Source of the DNA: Eubacterium sp. UBA5416
GTDB lineage: Bacteria > Bacillota > Clostridia > Lachnospirales > Lachnospiraceae
NCBI GenBank assembly: GCA_002409525.1
Contig: DHNM01000009.1
Coordinates: 1 to 62,395, forward strand
DNA: 62,395 nucleotides
Direction of reading: 5' to 3'
Below the pieces are notes generated by a model that was given only the letters and a program-made list of their open reading frames with translations, was not told the origin of the DNA and ran no database searches. Position numbers and translations under genes: made by a program. Shown here in pieces: positions 7,993-16,369 of this stretch. Within the stretch, counting starts at the first letter, position 1; the number at the start of each line of letters is the position of its first letter.

Positions 7993-8832
7993 ATGTCATC
8001 TGAAGCATCAGAATTTATATTAAATGATAATCATATCATGCCGAAGGTTGGCCTTGGAGTTTACAAAATCCAAAGCGATGACGATGCGATGCTAGCGGTT
8101 GACACTGCTGTTAAAGCAGGTTACCGGCTGATTGACACAGCCTCAGTATATAAAAATGAAGAAATCATAGGCAGGGCAATTAATAATTGCGGCCTGCCCA
8201 GGGAAAATCTGTTTGTAACATCAAAAGTGTGGAATACAGCCCAGAGAATGGGTGATATAGAAGGCGCGTTTCATCGTTCCCTCGACAGATTAAGAATAAA
8301 TTATTTTGATCTTTATATGATTCACTGGCCGGTTCCCGGCTGCTATGCTGAAACATGGAAGGTTTTTGAGAAACTCCGTCAGTCTGGCAGGGTAAAATCT
8401 ATCGGTGTCAGCAACTTTGGTATTCATCATTTGGAACATTTATTTGAGAGCACCGGCATTATACCTGCTGTCAATCAGGTCGAATGTCATCCTCTCTGGA
8501 ACAGAAAAGAATTGGTAAACTACTGTCAGAAGAGGGGAATTGTAATTCAGGCCTATGCACCGCTGGCAAGAGGTGCATATTCAGACAATAAACTGCTCAG
8601 ACAGATTGGTGTTAAGTACAGTAAAAGTGCTGTTCAGATCGGACTGCGATGGCTGGTCCAGCAGGATATCGGTATTTTGCCGAAATCGATTCACGAAGAT
8701 AGAATTCGGAGTAATATAGATGTATTTGATTTTAATCTGACAGATAGTGAGATGACAGCCATTGATGCCCTTGATGAGCATCTGAGATCTGCCGGTATTC
8801 CAAATGATATGATTGGTGCAGATATAGAATAA
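7993..8832 (+). CDS. Aldo/keto reductase
   Basis: 279 residues of the NAD(P)H-dependent aldo/keto reductase superfamily, a cytoplasmic TIM-barrel enzyme reducing aldehydes and ketones. The catalytic tetrad is complete: Asp48, Tyr53, Lys78 and His111, with GVSNFG and the cofactor motif PKSIHEDRIRSN near the C-terminus. A GTG at 7984 allows a 3-residue extension, but AGGAGGTG at 7979-7986 overlaps it and sits 6 nt before the ATG at 7993, so that start is used. Substrate cannot be told; family relatives act on 2,5-diketogluconate and small carbonyls such as methylglyoxal, which mgsA in this window would make. It ends in a shared terminator with gpsA. Confidence 0.9.
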   Translation: MSSEASEFILNDNHIMPKVGLGVYKIQSDDDAMLAVDTAVKAGYRLIDTASVYKNEEIIGRAINNCGLPRENLFVTSKVWNTAQRMGDIEGAFHRSLDRLRINYFDLYMIHWPVPGCYAETWKVFEKLRQSGRVKSIGVSNFGIHHLEHLFESTGIIPAVNQVECHPLWNRKELVNYCQKRGIVIQAYAPLARGAYSDNKLLRQIGVKYSKSAVQIGLRWLVQQDIGILPKSIHEDRIRSNIDVFDFNLTDSEMTAIDALDEHLRSAGIPNDMIGADIE

Positions 8833-8837
8833 AGAGC

Positions 8838-8880
8838 CCCCATACGCAGAGTATTTTCACTGCCTATGGGGTCTTGTTTA
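8838..8880. terminator. Bidirectional terminator between the reductase and gpsA
   Basis: CCCCATACGCAG and CTGCCTATGGGG form a 12-bp stem with one mismatch, T-rich on both exits, between two convergent genes. Confidence 0.8.
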
Positions 8881-9891
8881 TTTTTCCCATAAATCTACTT
8901 CTATTTCTACCTTTTTGTCGCGGAGCATCAGATCATTTACTGCATCCGCCGCCGGTTTGTCTTCAAATAACACCTCGTTCACTGCACAGGTAATCGGCAT
9001 ATCAATGTTATATTTCTCGGACAATTCGAGCCCTGCTTTTGCAGAGTAGACTCCTTCTACAACCATCGAAACTTCATTCATTGCCTGTTTCATCGTCCTT
9101 CCCTGACCAATCAGAAAACCGGCTCTTCTGTTGCGGCTGTGTCTGCTGGAACAAGTGACTACCAGATCGCCGATACCGGACAGGCCAAACAATGTCTCGC
9201 TTCTGGCTCCCATCGCCTCTGCCAGCCTTGAAATCTCGGCGATTCCCCTGGTGATCAGTGCCGCTTTTGTGTTGTCACCATATCCAAGACCGTCAGCGAT
9301 TCCCGCCGCCAGAGCGATGACATTCTTAAGTGCTGCCCCAATCTCTATTCCCAGCACATCCGGGCTGGTATAGACACGAAAGACGGGACTCATGAAGAGT
9401 TCCTGAATATACTTGGCTGTCGCCTCTTTCTTTGAACCTGCGACAATTGTGGTAGGAACACCTTTACCCACTTCTTCCGCATGACTCGGTCCGGAAAGTA
9501 CTGCAGCCTCTGCCTGAGGAATCTCTTCCTCAATAATATCACTCAGAGTTTTCAGCGAATGCTCCTCGATACCTTTTGCCACATTTAAAATCAGCTGTCC
9601 TTCTTTTACAAAAGGTTTCATGGAATGTGCCGTGCTTCTGATATACGGCGAAGCCACTGCCGTTACCAGAAGGTCACGATCACTGCATGCTGTTTTCAGA
9701 TCGCCGGTAAATGTCATATCGTCCGGAAGAATAACTCCGGGAAGTTTTTTCTTATTCTCATGGTCTTTTCGAAGCAGCTCTACCTCATCATCCATAATTG
9801 ACCAGACCATTACATTATGACCATTGTTGTGCAGAAGCCATGCCAGAGCAGTTCCCCAGCTCCCTGCCCCCAAAATACTGATTTTTGCCAT
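8878..9891 (-). CDS. gpsA: Glycerol-3-phosphate dehydrogenase (NAD(P)+)
   Basis: 337 residues. The N-terminal Rossmann motif GAGSWGTALA is at residues 8-17, and the substrate-domain segments AAGIADGLGYGDNTKAAL and GLSGIGDLVVTC are intact. It makes sn-glycerol-3-phosphate from dihydroxyacetone phosphate, the backbone for phospholipids. It follows plsY by 17 nt, so synthesis of glycerol-3-phosphate and its acylation are encoded together. Length is normal. Confidence 0.96.
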   Translation of the reverse strand: MAKISILGAGSWGTALAWLLHNNGHNVMVWSIMDDEVELLRKDHENKKKLPGVILPDDMTFTGDLKTACSDRDLLVTAVASPYIRSTAHSMKPFVKEGQLILNVAKGIEEHSLKTLSDIIEEEIPQAEAAVLSGPSHAEEVGKGVPTTIVAGSKKEATAKYIQELFMSPVFRVYTSPDVLGIEIGAALKNVIALAAGIADGLGYGDNTKAALITRGIAEISRLAEAMGARSETLFGLSGIGDLVVTCSSRHSRNRRAGFLIGQGRTMKQAMNEVSMVVEGVYSAKAGLELSEKYNIDMPITCAVNEVLFEDKPAADAVNDLMLRDKKVEIEVDLWEK

Positions 9892-9908
9892 TATATCCTC
9901 TCTCTTTC

Positions 9909-10586
9909 TCAGGAGTTTGGCTCTTCTGTGTTTGAACTTTCTCCTGTTTTTTCTTTCTTCAGATATGTTTTACTTTCTGTACCGTTGTGAAGTTTTACAA
10001 TATTCTTCCTATGCTGCCAAAAAGCCAGCAGAGCCAGTAAAATCACCAGCACGTAGGTTTCCGGTATGTACGGACGGGGAATCATAAGCGCCCCTGTATG
10101 TCCCATGACGATTACAAGTATCACAAAGACTACGTACACCAGCAGGGATCCCAGAGAAGCATAATGTGTGATAAAGAATGTGCTGAAAAATACCACGATT
10201 TCGATGAGTGTAACTCTCCAGTCAAAAGAGATAATCATGCCGGCGGTAGCCGCGATTCCCTTTCCACCTTTAAAATTCAGGTAAAAGGGAAAGTTATGTC
10301 CAAGTATCGTCCCCGCTGAGGCATATAAACCCAAAAGACGTATCGTATCCGGATGTGCTTTTCCATAGATCAGATGAACAATCAGCACTGCCAGCATACA
10401 TTTTAAACAGTCACCGGCCAAAGTAATGATACCTGCTTTTCGTCCAAGGGTTCGAAGGGCATTTGTTGTGCCCGCATTTCCGCTCCCGAGTTTTCTTATA
10501 TCAACCCCCCGCATCCTGCCGTAAAAATAAGAAGTTTGAAATAAACCACAGCAATATCCTATGATTAAACAGACAATTCGTTCCAT
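9909..10586 (-). CDS. plsY: Glycerol-3-phosphate acyltransferase PlsY
   Basis: 225 residues, integral membrane protein that transfers the acyl group from acyl-phosphate (product of PlsX, also in this window) to glycerol-3-phosphate. The three family motifs are present: GSGNAGTTN, GDCLKCMLAV and GHNFPFYLNFKGGKG. Several hydrophobic helices are visible; the C-terminal 25 residues are charged and variable. It begins 1 nt after the der stop codon, so the two are translationally coupled. Confidence 0.95.
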   Translation of the reverse strand: MERIVCLIIGYCCGLFQTSYFYGRMRGVDIRKLGSGNAGTTNALRTLGRKAGIITLAGDCLKCMLAVLIVHLIYGKAHPDTIRLLGLYASAGTILGHNFPFYLNFKGGKGIAATAGMIISFDWRVTLIEIVVFFSTFFITHYASLGSLLVYVVFVILVIVMGHTGALMIPRPYIPETYVLVILLALLAFWQHRKNIVKLHNGTESKTYLKKEKTGESSNTEEPNS

Positions 10587-10587
10587 C

Positions 10588-11910
10588 TTATTTATCCTTT
10601 CGTTCCCTGATAATAAATTTCAAAGCTGTGCCTTTAAATCCAAAAGTATCTCTGATACGATTCTCAAGGTATCTGGTATAAGAAAAATGCATCAATCCCT
10701 TGTCATTTACAAAGATAACAAATGTCGGCGGCTTCACAGAAACCTGCGTCACATAATATATCTTCAGACGTCTTCCGCGGTCTGAAGGCGGCTGCTGCAG
10801 TGCCACTGCCTCAGTCACGATCTCATTCAACACGCCGGTCTGCACCCGCATGGTCTGATTTTCGAGAACCATATCAATCACGTCGAACAATTTTGATAAT
10901 CTCTGTCCTGTCTTTGCCGAGATAAACAGAATCTCGGCATATGGGATAAAAGAAAGAATCTGTCTCACTTTGTTCGTATACTCAGAAACTGTCTTATTAT
11001 TCTTCTCGACATCATCCCATTTATTAACTGCGACAATGATTCCTTTTCCTCGGTCATGTGCGATGCCTGCTATTTTGGCATCCTGCTCGGTCACGCCTTC
11101 CTTTGCATCGATGATGAGGACTGAAATGTCTGCACGCTCCACTGCCGATACCGTTCGGATAATACTATATCGTTCCAGATCTTCTTTCACCTTACTCTTG
11201 CGCCTGAGCCCGGCTGTATCAATAAAATTATAATCTTTGTCCCTATGCCTGATCACTGTGTCGATGGCATCCCTTGTCGTTCCGGCTATGTCGGAGACGA
11301 TCACACGGTTCCCACCCAGAAGTTTATTGATGATAGAGGATTTTCCCACATTCGGCTTTCCTATGACTGCAATCTTCGGAATATCGTCTTCTTCTTCCTC
11401 CGTCATAGAATCATCGAAATGACTGACTACCTCATCTAACATGTCTCCCAGACCAAGTTTCGACGCAGCCGACACCGGTATCGGATCCCCGATGCCCAGA
11501 TTATAGAACTCATATGTGTCCATCAGAAACTTGTCAAAATTATCCACCTTGTTTGTAATCAGCAGAACAGGTTTTCCACTGCGACGAAGCATATCACAGA
11601 CTTTTGCATCCGAGTCCACCGGCCCCTGCCTCACATCGGTAATAAAGAGAATAACATCTGCAGTATCAATGGCGATCTGAGCCTGCTCACGCATGCGTTT
11701 TAAGATCATATCGCTGCTGTCCGGCTCAATGCCACCTGTGTCAATCAAAGTAAAGTTATAATTAAGCCAGTTGACATCTGCATAAACCCGGTCACGCGTC
11801 ACCCCCGGAGTGTCCTTGACGATCGAAATTTTCTCACCCGCCAGGGCATTAAAAAGCGTGGATTTACCTACATTCGGCCGACCCACTATCGCTACTATCG
11901 GTTTGCTCAT
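10588..11910 (-). CDS. der: Ribosome biogenesis GTPase Der (EngA)
   Basis: 440 residues with two tandem GTPase domains, G1 motifs GRPNVGKS at about residue 8 and GKPNVGKS at about 184, each followed by DTGG or DTAG, and NKVD / NKWD base-recognition motifs, then a C-terminal KH-like domain. It acts in 50S subunit assembly. The start MSKPIVAIVG lies inside the end of the upstream radical SAM gene, a 47-bp overlap, longer than usual for a coupled pair. Confidence 0.97.
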   Translation of the reverse strand: MSKPIVAIVGRPNVGKSTLFNALAGEKISIVKDTPGVTRDRVYADVNWLNYNFTLIDTGGIEPDSSDMILKRMREQAQIAIDTADVILFITDVRQGPVDSDAKVCDMLRRSGKPVLLITNKVDNFDKFLMDTYEFYNLGIGDPIPVSAASKLGLGDMLDEVVSHFDDSMTEEEEDDIPKIAVIGKPNVGKSSIINKLLGGNRVIVSDIAGTTRDAIDTVIRHRDKDYNFIDTAGLRRKSKVKEDLERYSIIRTVSAVERADISVLIIDAKEGVTEQDAKIAGIAHDRGKGIIVAVNKWDDVEKNNKTVSEYTNKVRQILSFIPYAEILFISAKTGQRLSKLFDVIDMVLENQTMRVQTGVLNEIVTEAVALQQPPSDRGRRLKIYYVTQVSVKPPTFVIFVNDKGLMHFSYTRYLENRIRDTFGFKGTALKFIIRERKDK

Positions 11911-13255
11911 ACATTATTCTCCTTCTATGCGTAGTAACCGGGTCTTTGTCGACAACGGCTCTCACAAAATCTCTGCCCGGTTCGTCCACCACGAGAATCG
12001 ACACATCGAGAGCCTCTTCCAGCTGCTCCACGGTCATATCATCGAGGAAGACATTTTCTCCCTGTCTCAGCATATTACAGGGAATTAATAGCCTATTGCC
12101 CAGATCCCGGCCTTTTAGCTGATCTTTTATATCCTGTCCGGTTATAAGGCCTGATACCGTAATACTCTTTCCAAAAAAATTATTGACAATGGAAAAAACA
12201 TTCACATGGATGCCGGGATACTTTTTATTAATATTCATCGTATAGTTCTTGATAAATGGTGCCGCCAGTGCACCGGTAGCAATGGAGATATCTCTCGATC
12301 TTGCATCTCCTGGTCTTCTGCGTAATTCTTCTGTGACCTCTGTCTCTAAGAGACGAAGCATACCGACTCCATTTTCATATTGCAGGTATCCATCATAATT
12401 GTCTTCGCCGGGCAGATCCTCTTCCGCCAGAATATACCACTCGTCCGAAGCATGTATAAAATGAATCCCGTACACCGGATACAGCTTTTTCTGCCATTTA
12501 TGGATCGTGTTAAGAACTCCCTTTGCGTCATCTTTTGTAAAGGATTCCAGCGGGCAGAGTCCGTCTCTGAAACGGGTCAGTCCCACCGGGACAACAGATA
12601 TGCTCCGAAGATGCGGCAGATATGCGCTCAAATCCCGAATGCTCCGCTCGAGTTCCTCTTTGTCATTTACGTTCTTGCAAAGTACAATCTGTCCATTCAT
12701 CTCAATCCCGGCATCATAAAGTCTCTTGACCTTTGAAAGGACATCTCCGGCAAAACGGTTATGAAGCATCCTGCATCTGAGAGCCGGATTTGTTGTGTGA
12801 AACGAGATATTGATCGGTGCAAGATGGTATTGAATAATTCTGTCTATGTCATGATCATTCATATTTGTCAGTGTGACATAATTTCCCTGTAAAAATGATA
12901 ATCTGGAATCATCGTCTTTAAAATATAATGTGTCACGCATGCCAGACGGCATCTGATCAATAAAGCAGAACATGCAGTCATTGCTGCAGGAACGGTATTC
13001 ATCCATGAGTCCATTCTCAAATGTAATTCCCAGATCTTCATCGTATTCCTTGTCAATCTCAAGAATCCACTCTTCGCCGTCTGTCTTTTTGACACCTAAT
13101 TCTATATATTCATCATCTGTCAGATAATGATAATCGAAGACATCCTCAATGGTTTTTCCATTGACGGTAAGCACTTCATCCCCGCATTCAAGCCCCATTT
13201 CCGCGGCAATACTGTCAGGTTTAATGCTTTTAATAATATGTCTGTTATTGTTCAT
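11864..13255 (-). CDS. Radical SAM protein with PDZ-like and DUF512 domains
   Basis: 463 residues. An N-terminal PDZ-like segment (about 1-60, with GDEVLTVNGK) leads into a radical SAM core whose cluster cysteines are Cys90-x3-Cys94-x2-Cys97, followed by the DUF512 domain. The family is widespread in Clostridia, nearly always next to der, and its reaction is unknown. The ribosome site is weak: AGG lies far upstream and the ATG follows an AT-rich stretch. Its last 47 bp overlap der. The gene begins 45 bp from the repeat cluster at 13301. Confidence 0.92.
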   Translation of the reverse strand: MNNNRHIIKSIKPDSIAAEMGLECGDEVLTVNGKTIEDVFDYHYLTDDEYIELGVKKTDGEEWILEIDKEYDEDLGITFENGLMDEYRSCSNDCMFCFIDQMPSGMRDTLYFKDDDSRLSFLQGNYVTLTNMNDHDIDRIIQYHLAPINISFHTTNPALRCRMLHNRFAGDVLSKVKRLYDAGIEMNGQIVLCKNVNDKEELERSIRDLSAYLPHLRSISVVPVGLTRFRDGLCPLESFTKDDAKGVLNTIHKWQKKLYPVYGIHFIHASDEWYILAEEDLPGEDNYDGYLQYENGVGMLRLLETEVTEELRRRPGDARSRDISIATGALAAPFIKNYTMNINKKYPGIHVNVFSIVNNFFGKSITVSGLITGQDIKDQLKGRDLGNRLLIPCNMLRQGENVFLDDMTVEQLEEALDVSILVVDEPGRDFVRAVVDKDPVTTHRRRIMYEQTDSSDSGSAECR

Positions 13256-13300
13256 TTTATATAACTTAGCTACCTGCCTTCTACTTATCTTTTTTTGGTG

Positions 13301-13369
13301 TTTGTTCGGGTTCTAAAGGAATGCCTTTTTCATGCAGGCATGAAAAAGAGCACTGGGTTCCCTGTGGCG
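13301..13369 (+). repeat. Structured repeat, copy B1 (P3 module only)
   Basis: Contains only the 3' hairpin module: TTTGTTCGGG followed by the palindrome CTTTTTCATGC/GCATGAAAAAG and the tail GCACTGGGTTCCCTGTGGCG. It is nearly identical over 69 bp to 13476-13544, differing only in the few bases after GGGTTC. Confidence 0.8.
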
Positions 13370-13544
13370 CTCACGCATCTCCGCTCCGTTTCGGTCGGTG
13401 CTAAACGAACATCCTCTGGATGTTCAGCAATCCTACAAACCTTCGAAATCCGCCCTATCGGGCTTCTTATCTCTGTTTGTTCGGGTTCCAGGGGAATGCC
13501 TTTTTCATGCAGGCATGAAAAAGAGCACTGGGTTCCCTGTGGCG
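13370..13544 (+). repeat. Structured repeat, copy B2 with replaced 5' module
   Basis: The usual P1 hairpin is replaced by other sequence, including a GAACATCC/GGATGTTC stem, then the standard P2 (CCGCCCTATCGGGCTTC) and P3 modules follow. P3 (13476-13544) is a direct repeat of B1. The right boundary is the end of the shared 69-bp block. Confidence 0.75.
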
Positions 13545-13557
13545 TACCGCACCTTTA

Positions 13558-13714
13558 TATGATACTACGGATTGCTACGCACTTCGTGCTCACGCAATCC
13601 TACAAACCTTCGAAATCCGCCCTATCGGGCTTCTTTCTCATGTTTGTTCGGGTTCCAAAGTTATGTCTTTTCATGCAAGCATGAAAAACATAACCTTTTA
13701 ACCCTAGTATCATA
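13558..13714 (+). repeat. Structured repeat, copy B3 (complete)
   Basis: Best-preserved copy, 157 bp. It has a perfect 10-bp terminal inverted repeat, TATGATACTA and TAGTATCATA, whose outermost bases are TA at both ends. P1 is GGATTGC/GCAATCC with inner GCAC/GTGC, P2 is GCCC/GGGC within ACAAAC/GTTTGT, and P3 has GGGTT/AACCC plus GTTATGT/ACATAAC around the TTTTCATGC/GCATGAAAA palindrome. No transposase is nearby. The gap 13256-13853 holds only these repeats and the prs promoter. Confidence 0.85.
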
Positions 13715-13766
13715 CCAATTTTGGGATCAAAAAGCAAGTACTGCATTGTGCGAATTCAGTTTAACC

Positions 13767-13796
13767 TTGACGAATGGTGTGATTTAGTGATATAAA
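13767..13796 (+). promoter_or_regulatory. Promoter of prs
   Basis: TTGACG, 18-nt spacer, TATAAA, with TG one base before the -10 (extended -10). It lies just downstream of repeat copy B3. Confidence 0.75.
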
Positions 13797-13853
13797 TTTA
13801 TAGGAATGATTATAAAACCGTTCACAAAAGAATTTGCATTATTGGAGGATGCT

Positions 13854-15020
13854 ATGGCAAACTTAGTCCCACTAGAGAACTCGATTCCAGTCGCCCCGCT
13901 GAAGCTGGCGGCATTAAAAGGTTGTGAGGAGATGGCGAAGTCCATCGATCAATACCTGGTACAATTTCGTAAAGATCTTGTCTCTCACCATAAAGACCGC
14001 AGAAACCTATCTGGTTATTCTGAGGAATCTTTCCTGCTAGACTGTGACTGCCCGCGTTTTGGAACAGGCGAGGCAAAGGGAAGACTGATGGAATCCGTGC
14101 GTGGTGTGGATTTATTCCTTTTAGTAGATGTCTGCAACTGGAGTATCACTTATCAGTCCTTCGGGCATACCAATCACATGTCGCCCGACGATCACTTTCA
14201 GGATCTGAAACGGATTATCGCGGCCGCTAACGGAAAAGCACATCGTATCAATGTCATCATGCCTTTCATGTATGAGGGCAGACAGCATAAACGCAACAGC
14301 CGTGAATCACTGGACTGTGCGCTGGCACTTAGAGAGCTGACAAGTATGGGTGTGAAAAACATCATCACCTTTGATGCACATGACCCACGTGTGATGAATT
14401 CAATCCCATTGGCGGGATTCGACAATTTCATGCCGACTTATCAGTTTTTAAAGGCACTGATCAAATCTGTACCGGATCTTCATCTTGACAACGATCATCT
14501 GATGATCATCAGCCCCGATGAAGGTGCCATGCCAAGAGCCGTATACTTTGCAAATATACTCGGTGTTGACATGGGTATGTTCTACAAGCGCAGAGATTAT
14601 TCCACTATCATAAATGGGAAAAATCCAATTGTCGCGCATGAATTTCTCGGAGATTCCTTAGACGGAAAAGATGTGGTCATCATCGACGATATGATATCCT
14701 CAGGAGAAAGCATGCTCGACGTGGCAAAGCAGGTAAAAGACAGAGGTGCCGCACGTGTATTTGTATGTACTACTTTTGGCCTTTTTACAGATGGTCTTGA
14801 AAAATTTGACGATTGTTACGCAAAAGGTTATTTTGAAAAGATCATCACAACAGACCTGACTTACCGCTCACCCAATCTGATTGGTCGTCCCTGGTATGAA
14901 CCGGCTGCGATGGGAAAATATATCGCCAGTATCATTGACATCTTAAATCATGACGTCTCAGTTGAGAAAGTTCGTGACACCACAACTAAGATTACAAATC
15001 TGCTGGACAAATGTAAATAA
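13854..15020 (+). CDS. prs: Ribose-phosphate pyrophosphokinase (PRPP synthetase)
   Basis: 388 residues. It makes PRPP from ribose-5-phosphate and ATP for nucleotide, histidine and tryptophan synthesis. The PRPP-binding loop reads VVIIDDMISSGES and the Mg-ATP region FDAHDPR. It belongs to the longer version (about 390 residues) seen in Lachnospiraceae rather than the usual 310-320. The frame is open from 13806, but GGAGG at 13844-13848 is 5 nt before the ATG at 13854, so that start is chosen. It has its own promoter and terminator and stands alone on the plus strand. Confidence 0.93.
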   Translation: MANLVPLENSIPVAPLKLAALKGCEEMAKSIDQYLVQFRKDLVSHHKDRRNLSGYSEESFLLDCDCPRFGTGEAKGRLMESVRGVDLFLLVDVCNWSITYQSFGHTNHMSPDDHFQDLKRIIAAANGKAHRINVIMPFMYEGRQHKRNSRESLDCALALRELTSMGVKNIITFDAHDPRVMNSIPLAGFDNFMPTYQFLKALIKSVPDLHLDNDHLMIISPDEGAMPRAVYFANILGVDMGMFYKRRDYSTIINGKNPIVAHEFLGDSLDGKDVVIIDDMISSGESMLDVAKQVKDRGAARVFVCTTFGLFTDGLEKFDDCYAKGYFEKIITTDLTYRSPNLIGRPWYEPAAMGKYIASIIDILNHDVSVEKVRDTTTKITNLLDKCK

Positions 15021-15031
15021 CCGCAAAGGCC

Positions 15032-15079
15032 GGGCCATTACATGGATGATAACAATCAGTCATGTAATGGCCCTTTTTT
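15032..15079 (+). terminator. Terminator of prs
   Basis: A 13-bp perfect stem GGGCCATTACATG/CATGTAATGGCCC followed by six Ts. Confidence 0.92.
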
Positions 15080-15095
15080 ATCGTACAGCCAAATT

Positions 15096-15947
15096 TCACT
15101 TGTTTATCATTAAAAAAGCTCCAAGGTTTCCTCTTCTTCCATGTGAGGCTCTGTGAGAAAACAGGAAATCAGGATTACAACAGGTACACAGATTCGGCAT
15201 CTGTATCCGCTCGTTTTTCACGCCGGCCTCCAGTAAAATCTGACGGTTTGCCTCCCATAAATTCAACTGATATTTACCATTCTCCTTTTTGTAAAAAAGT
15301 TTCGGATACAACGATTCATCAAAAGAAGCTTCGAATTCATCTATGACCTCTTTGCTTACTTCATAACAATCCTGGCAGATGGAAGGACCGATCGCTGTCA
15401 CAAGGTCTTCTGGATTAGTTCTAAAGGCCTTCTCCATGGCCTGAACTGTCACCTTTCCCATCTTATGAACCGTCCCTCTCCACCCGGAATGAGACAGCCC
15501 AATCGCCTTATGTACCGGATCCACAAAGTAAAGAGGTACACAGTCCGCATAAAACGTTGACAGAGTTACTCCGGGTTCATCTGTGATCATACCGTCAATT
15601 TCATGGAAGCTCCTGGATCTTGTCACTCCATTTCCACAGTCAGCTCTAGTCACCCGTCTGATATTTGTCGTGTGAGTCTGATCCGAAACCACTATGCTTT
15701 CAACCGGTATGCCAAGGGCTCCTGCCATTAACCGGAAATTTTCTCTGACATTCTTCTCGTCGTCTCCTCTGGTAAAACTCAGATTCATGGAAGAAAAAAT
15801 ATCACTGCTCACCCCTCCAAGCCGGGTGGAAAATGCATGTGTTACAAAAGCTATATTAGAAAGTGCAGGGAACTCAAGCCAGGTAACACCGAATCTCTGC
15901 AGCACTTCCATTCTCGGTTCCTTATTGTTTTTCCATTCAATCTTCAT
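15096..15947 (-). CDS. pgeF: Multicopper-like PgeF / YfiH family protein
   Basis: 283 residues of the family formerly called laccase-domain or polyphenol oxidase, now peptidoglycan editing factor PgeF or purine nucleoside phosphorylase-like. The conserved His/Cys set is visible in DQTHTTNI, YADCVPL, SHSGWRGT and CTCCNPDFLFSHR. Whether it edits the cell wall or acts on purine nucleosides in this lineage is not settled. The first ATG has a weak site (GGGAAAATTACT); Met13 (15911), preceded by AAGGA, is a possible alternative. Confidence 0.88.
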   Translation of the reverse strand: MKIEWKNNKEPRMEVLQRFGVTWLEFPALSNIAFVTHAFSTRLGGVSSDIFSSMNLSFTRGDDEKNVRENFRLMAGALGIPVESIVVSDQTHTTNIRRVTRADCGNGVTRSRSFHEIDGMITDEPGVTLSTFYADCVPLYFVDPVHKAIGLSHSGWRGTVHKMGKVTVQAMEKAFRTNPEDLVTAIGPSICQDCYEVSKEVIDEFEASFDESLYPKLFYKKENGKYQLNLWEANRQILLEAGVKNERIQMPNLCTCCNPDFLFSHRASHGRRGNLGAFLMINK

Positions 15948-15991
15948 AGTAATTTTCCCATAAACAGCCCTTCCTTTGCCACATCACTCTT

Positions 15992-16357
15992 TTACGCGAG
16001 ATTTCTTCCATCATATCCGAAAGCATTCGTATGGTGGACGATATTCTTCTGTGTCATAGAGATAACGTCAAAACGGCAGGAGACATCATCCCGGATCTGA
16101 TTCTTCAGACGGTAGTAATCTGCTGTCTTGATGATTCTTCTGCGCTTTTTATAGTCTACGGCCTCTTCCGGTGTTGTAAGGCGGGTGCTTTCCCGATATT
16201 TGACTTCTATAAATACAATCGTCTGCTGTTGCTTTGCAATAATATCAATCTCGCCGTAACGGCTGTAAAAGTTTCGGTTTAGTATTTCGTATCCTTTATC
16301 TTTTAGATAGCTGCAGGCACGTTTCTCCTGTGATCTCCCTTTTTCTGTGTTATTCAT
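15992..16357 (-). CDS. UPF0102 (YraN) family nuclease-like protein
   Basis: 121 residues with the restriction-endonuclease-like core motifs GEIDIIA and FIEVKYR, the Asp and Glu-x-Lys expected at the metal site. The family normally follows rnhB, as here (12-nt gap). Function is not established; a role in DNA repair or uptake has been suggested for relatives. Confidence 0.9.
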   Translation of the reverse strand: MNNTEKGRSQEKRACSYLKDKGYEILNRNFYSRYGEIDIIAKQQQTIVFIEVKYRESTRLTTPEEAVDYKKRRRIIKTADYYRLKNQIRDDVSCRFDVISMTQKNIVHHTNAFGYDGRNLA

Positions 16358-16369
16358 ACCAGCCCCCCG

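Noticed and set aside
8838..8880. Operator for gpsA
   Set aside because: The inverted repeat lies between two convergent stop codons with T-runs on both sides, so it is a terminator.
13301..13714. CRISPR-like array
   Set aside because: The repeated units are long, palindromic and unevenly spaced, contain no unique spacers of constant length, and no cas gene is near.
13301..13714. IS200/IS605-type element or HEARO RNA
   Set aside because: No TnpA or TnpB/IscB-like gene is present, and the element has inverted termini with TA ends, which IS605 elements do not have.
13295..13787. Open frames of 129 and 71 codons on the plus strand
   Set aside because: They are translations of the hairpin repeats, repeat themselves internally, and lack ribosome sites.
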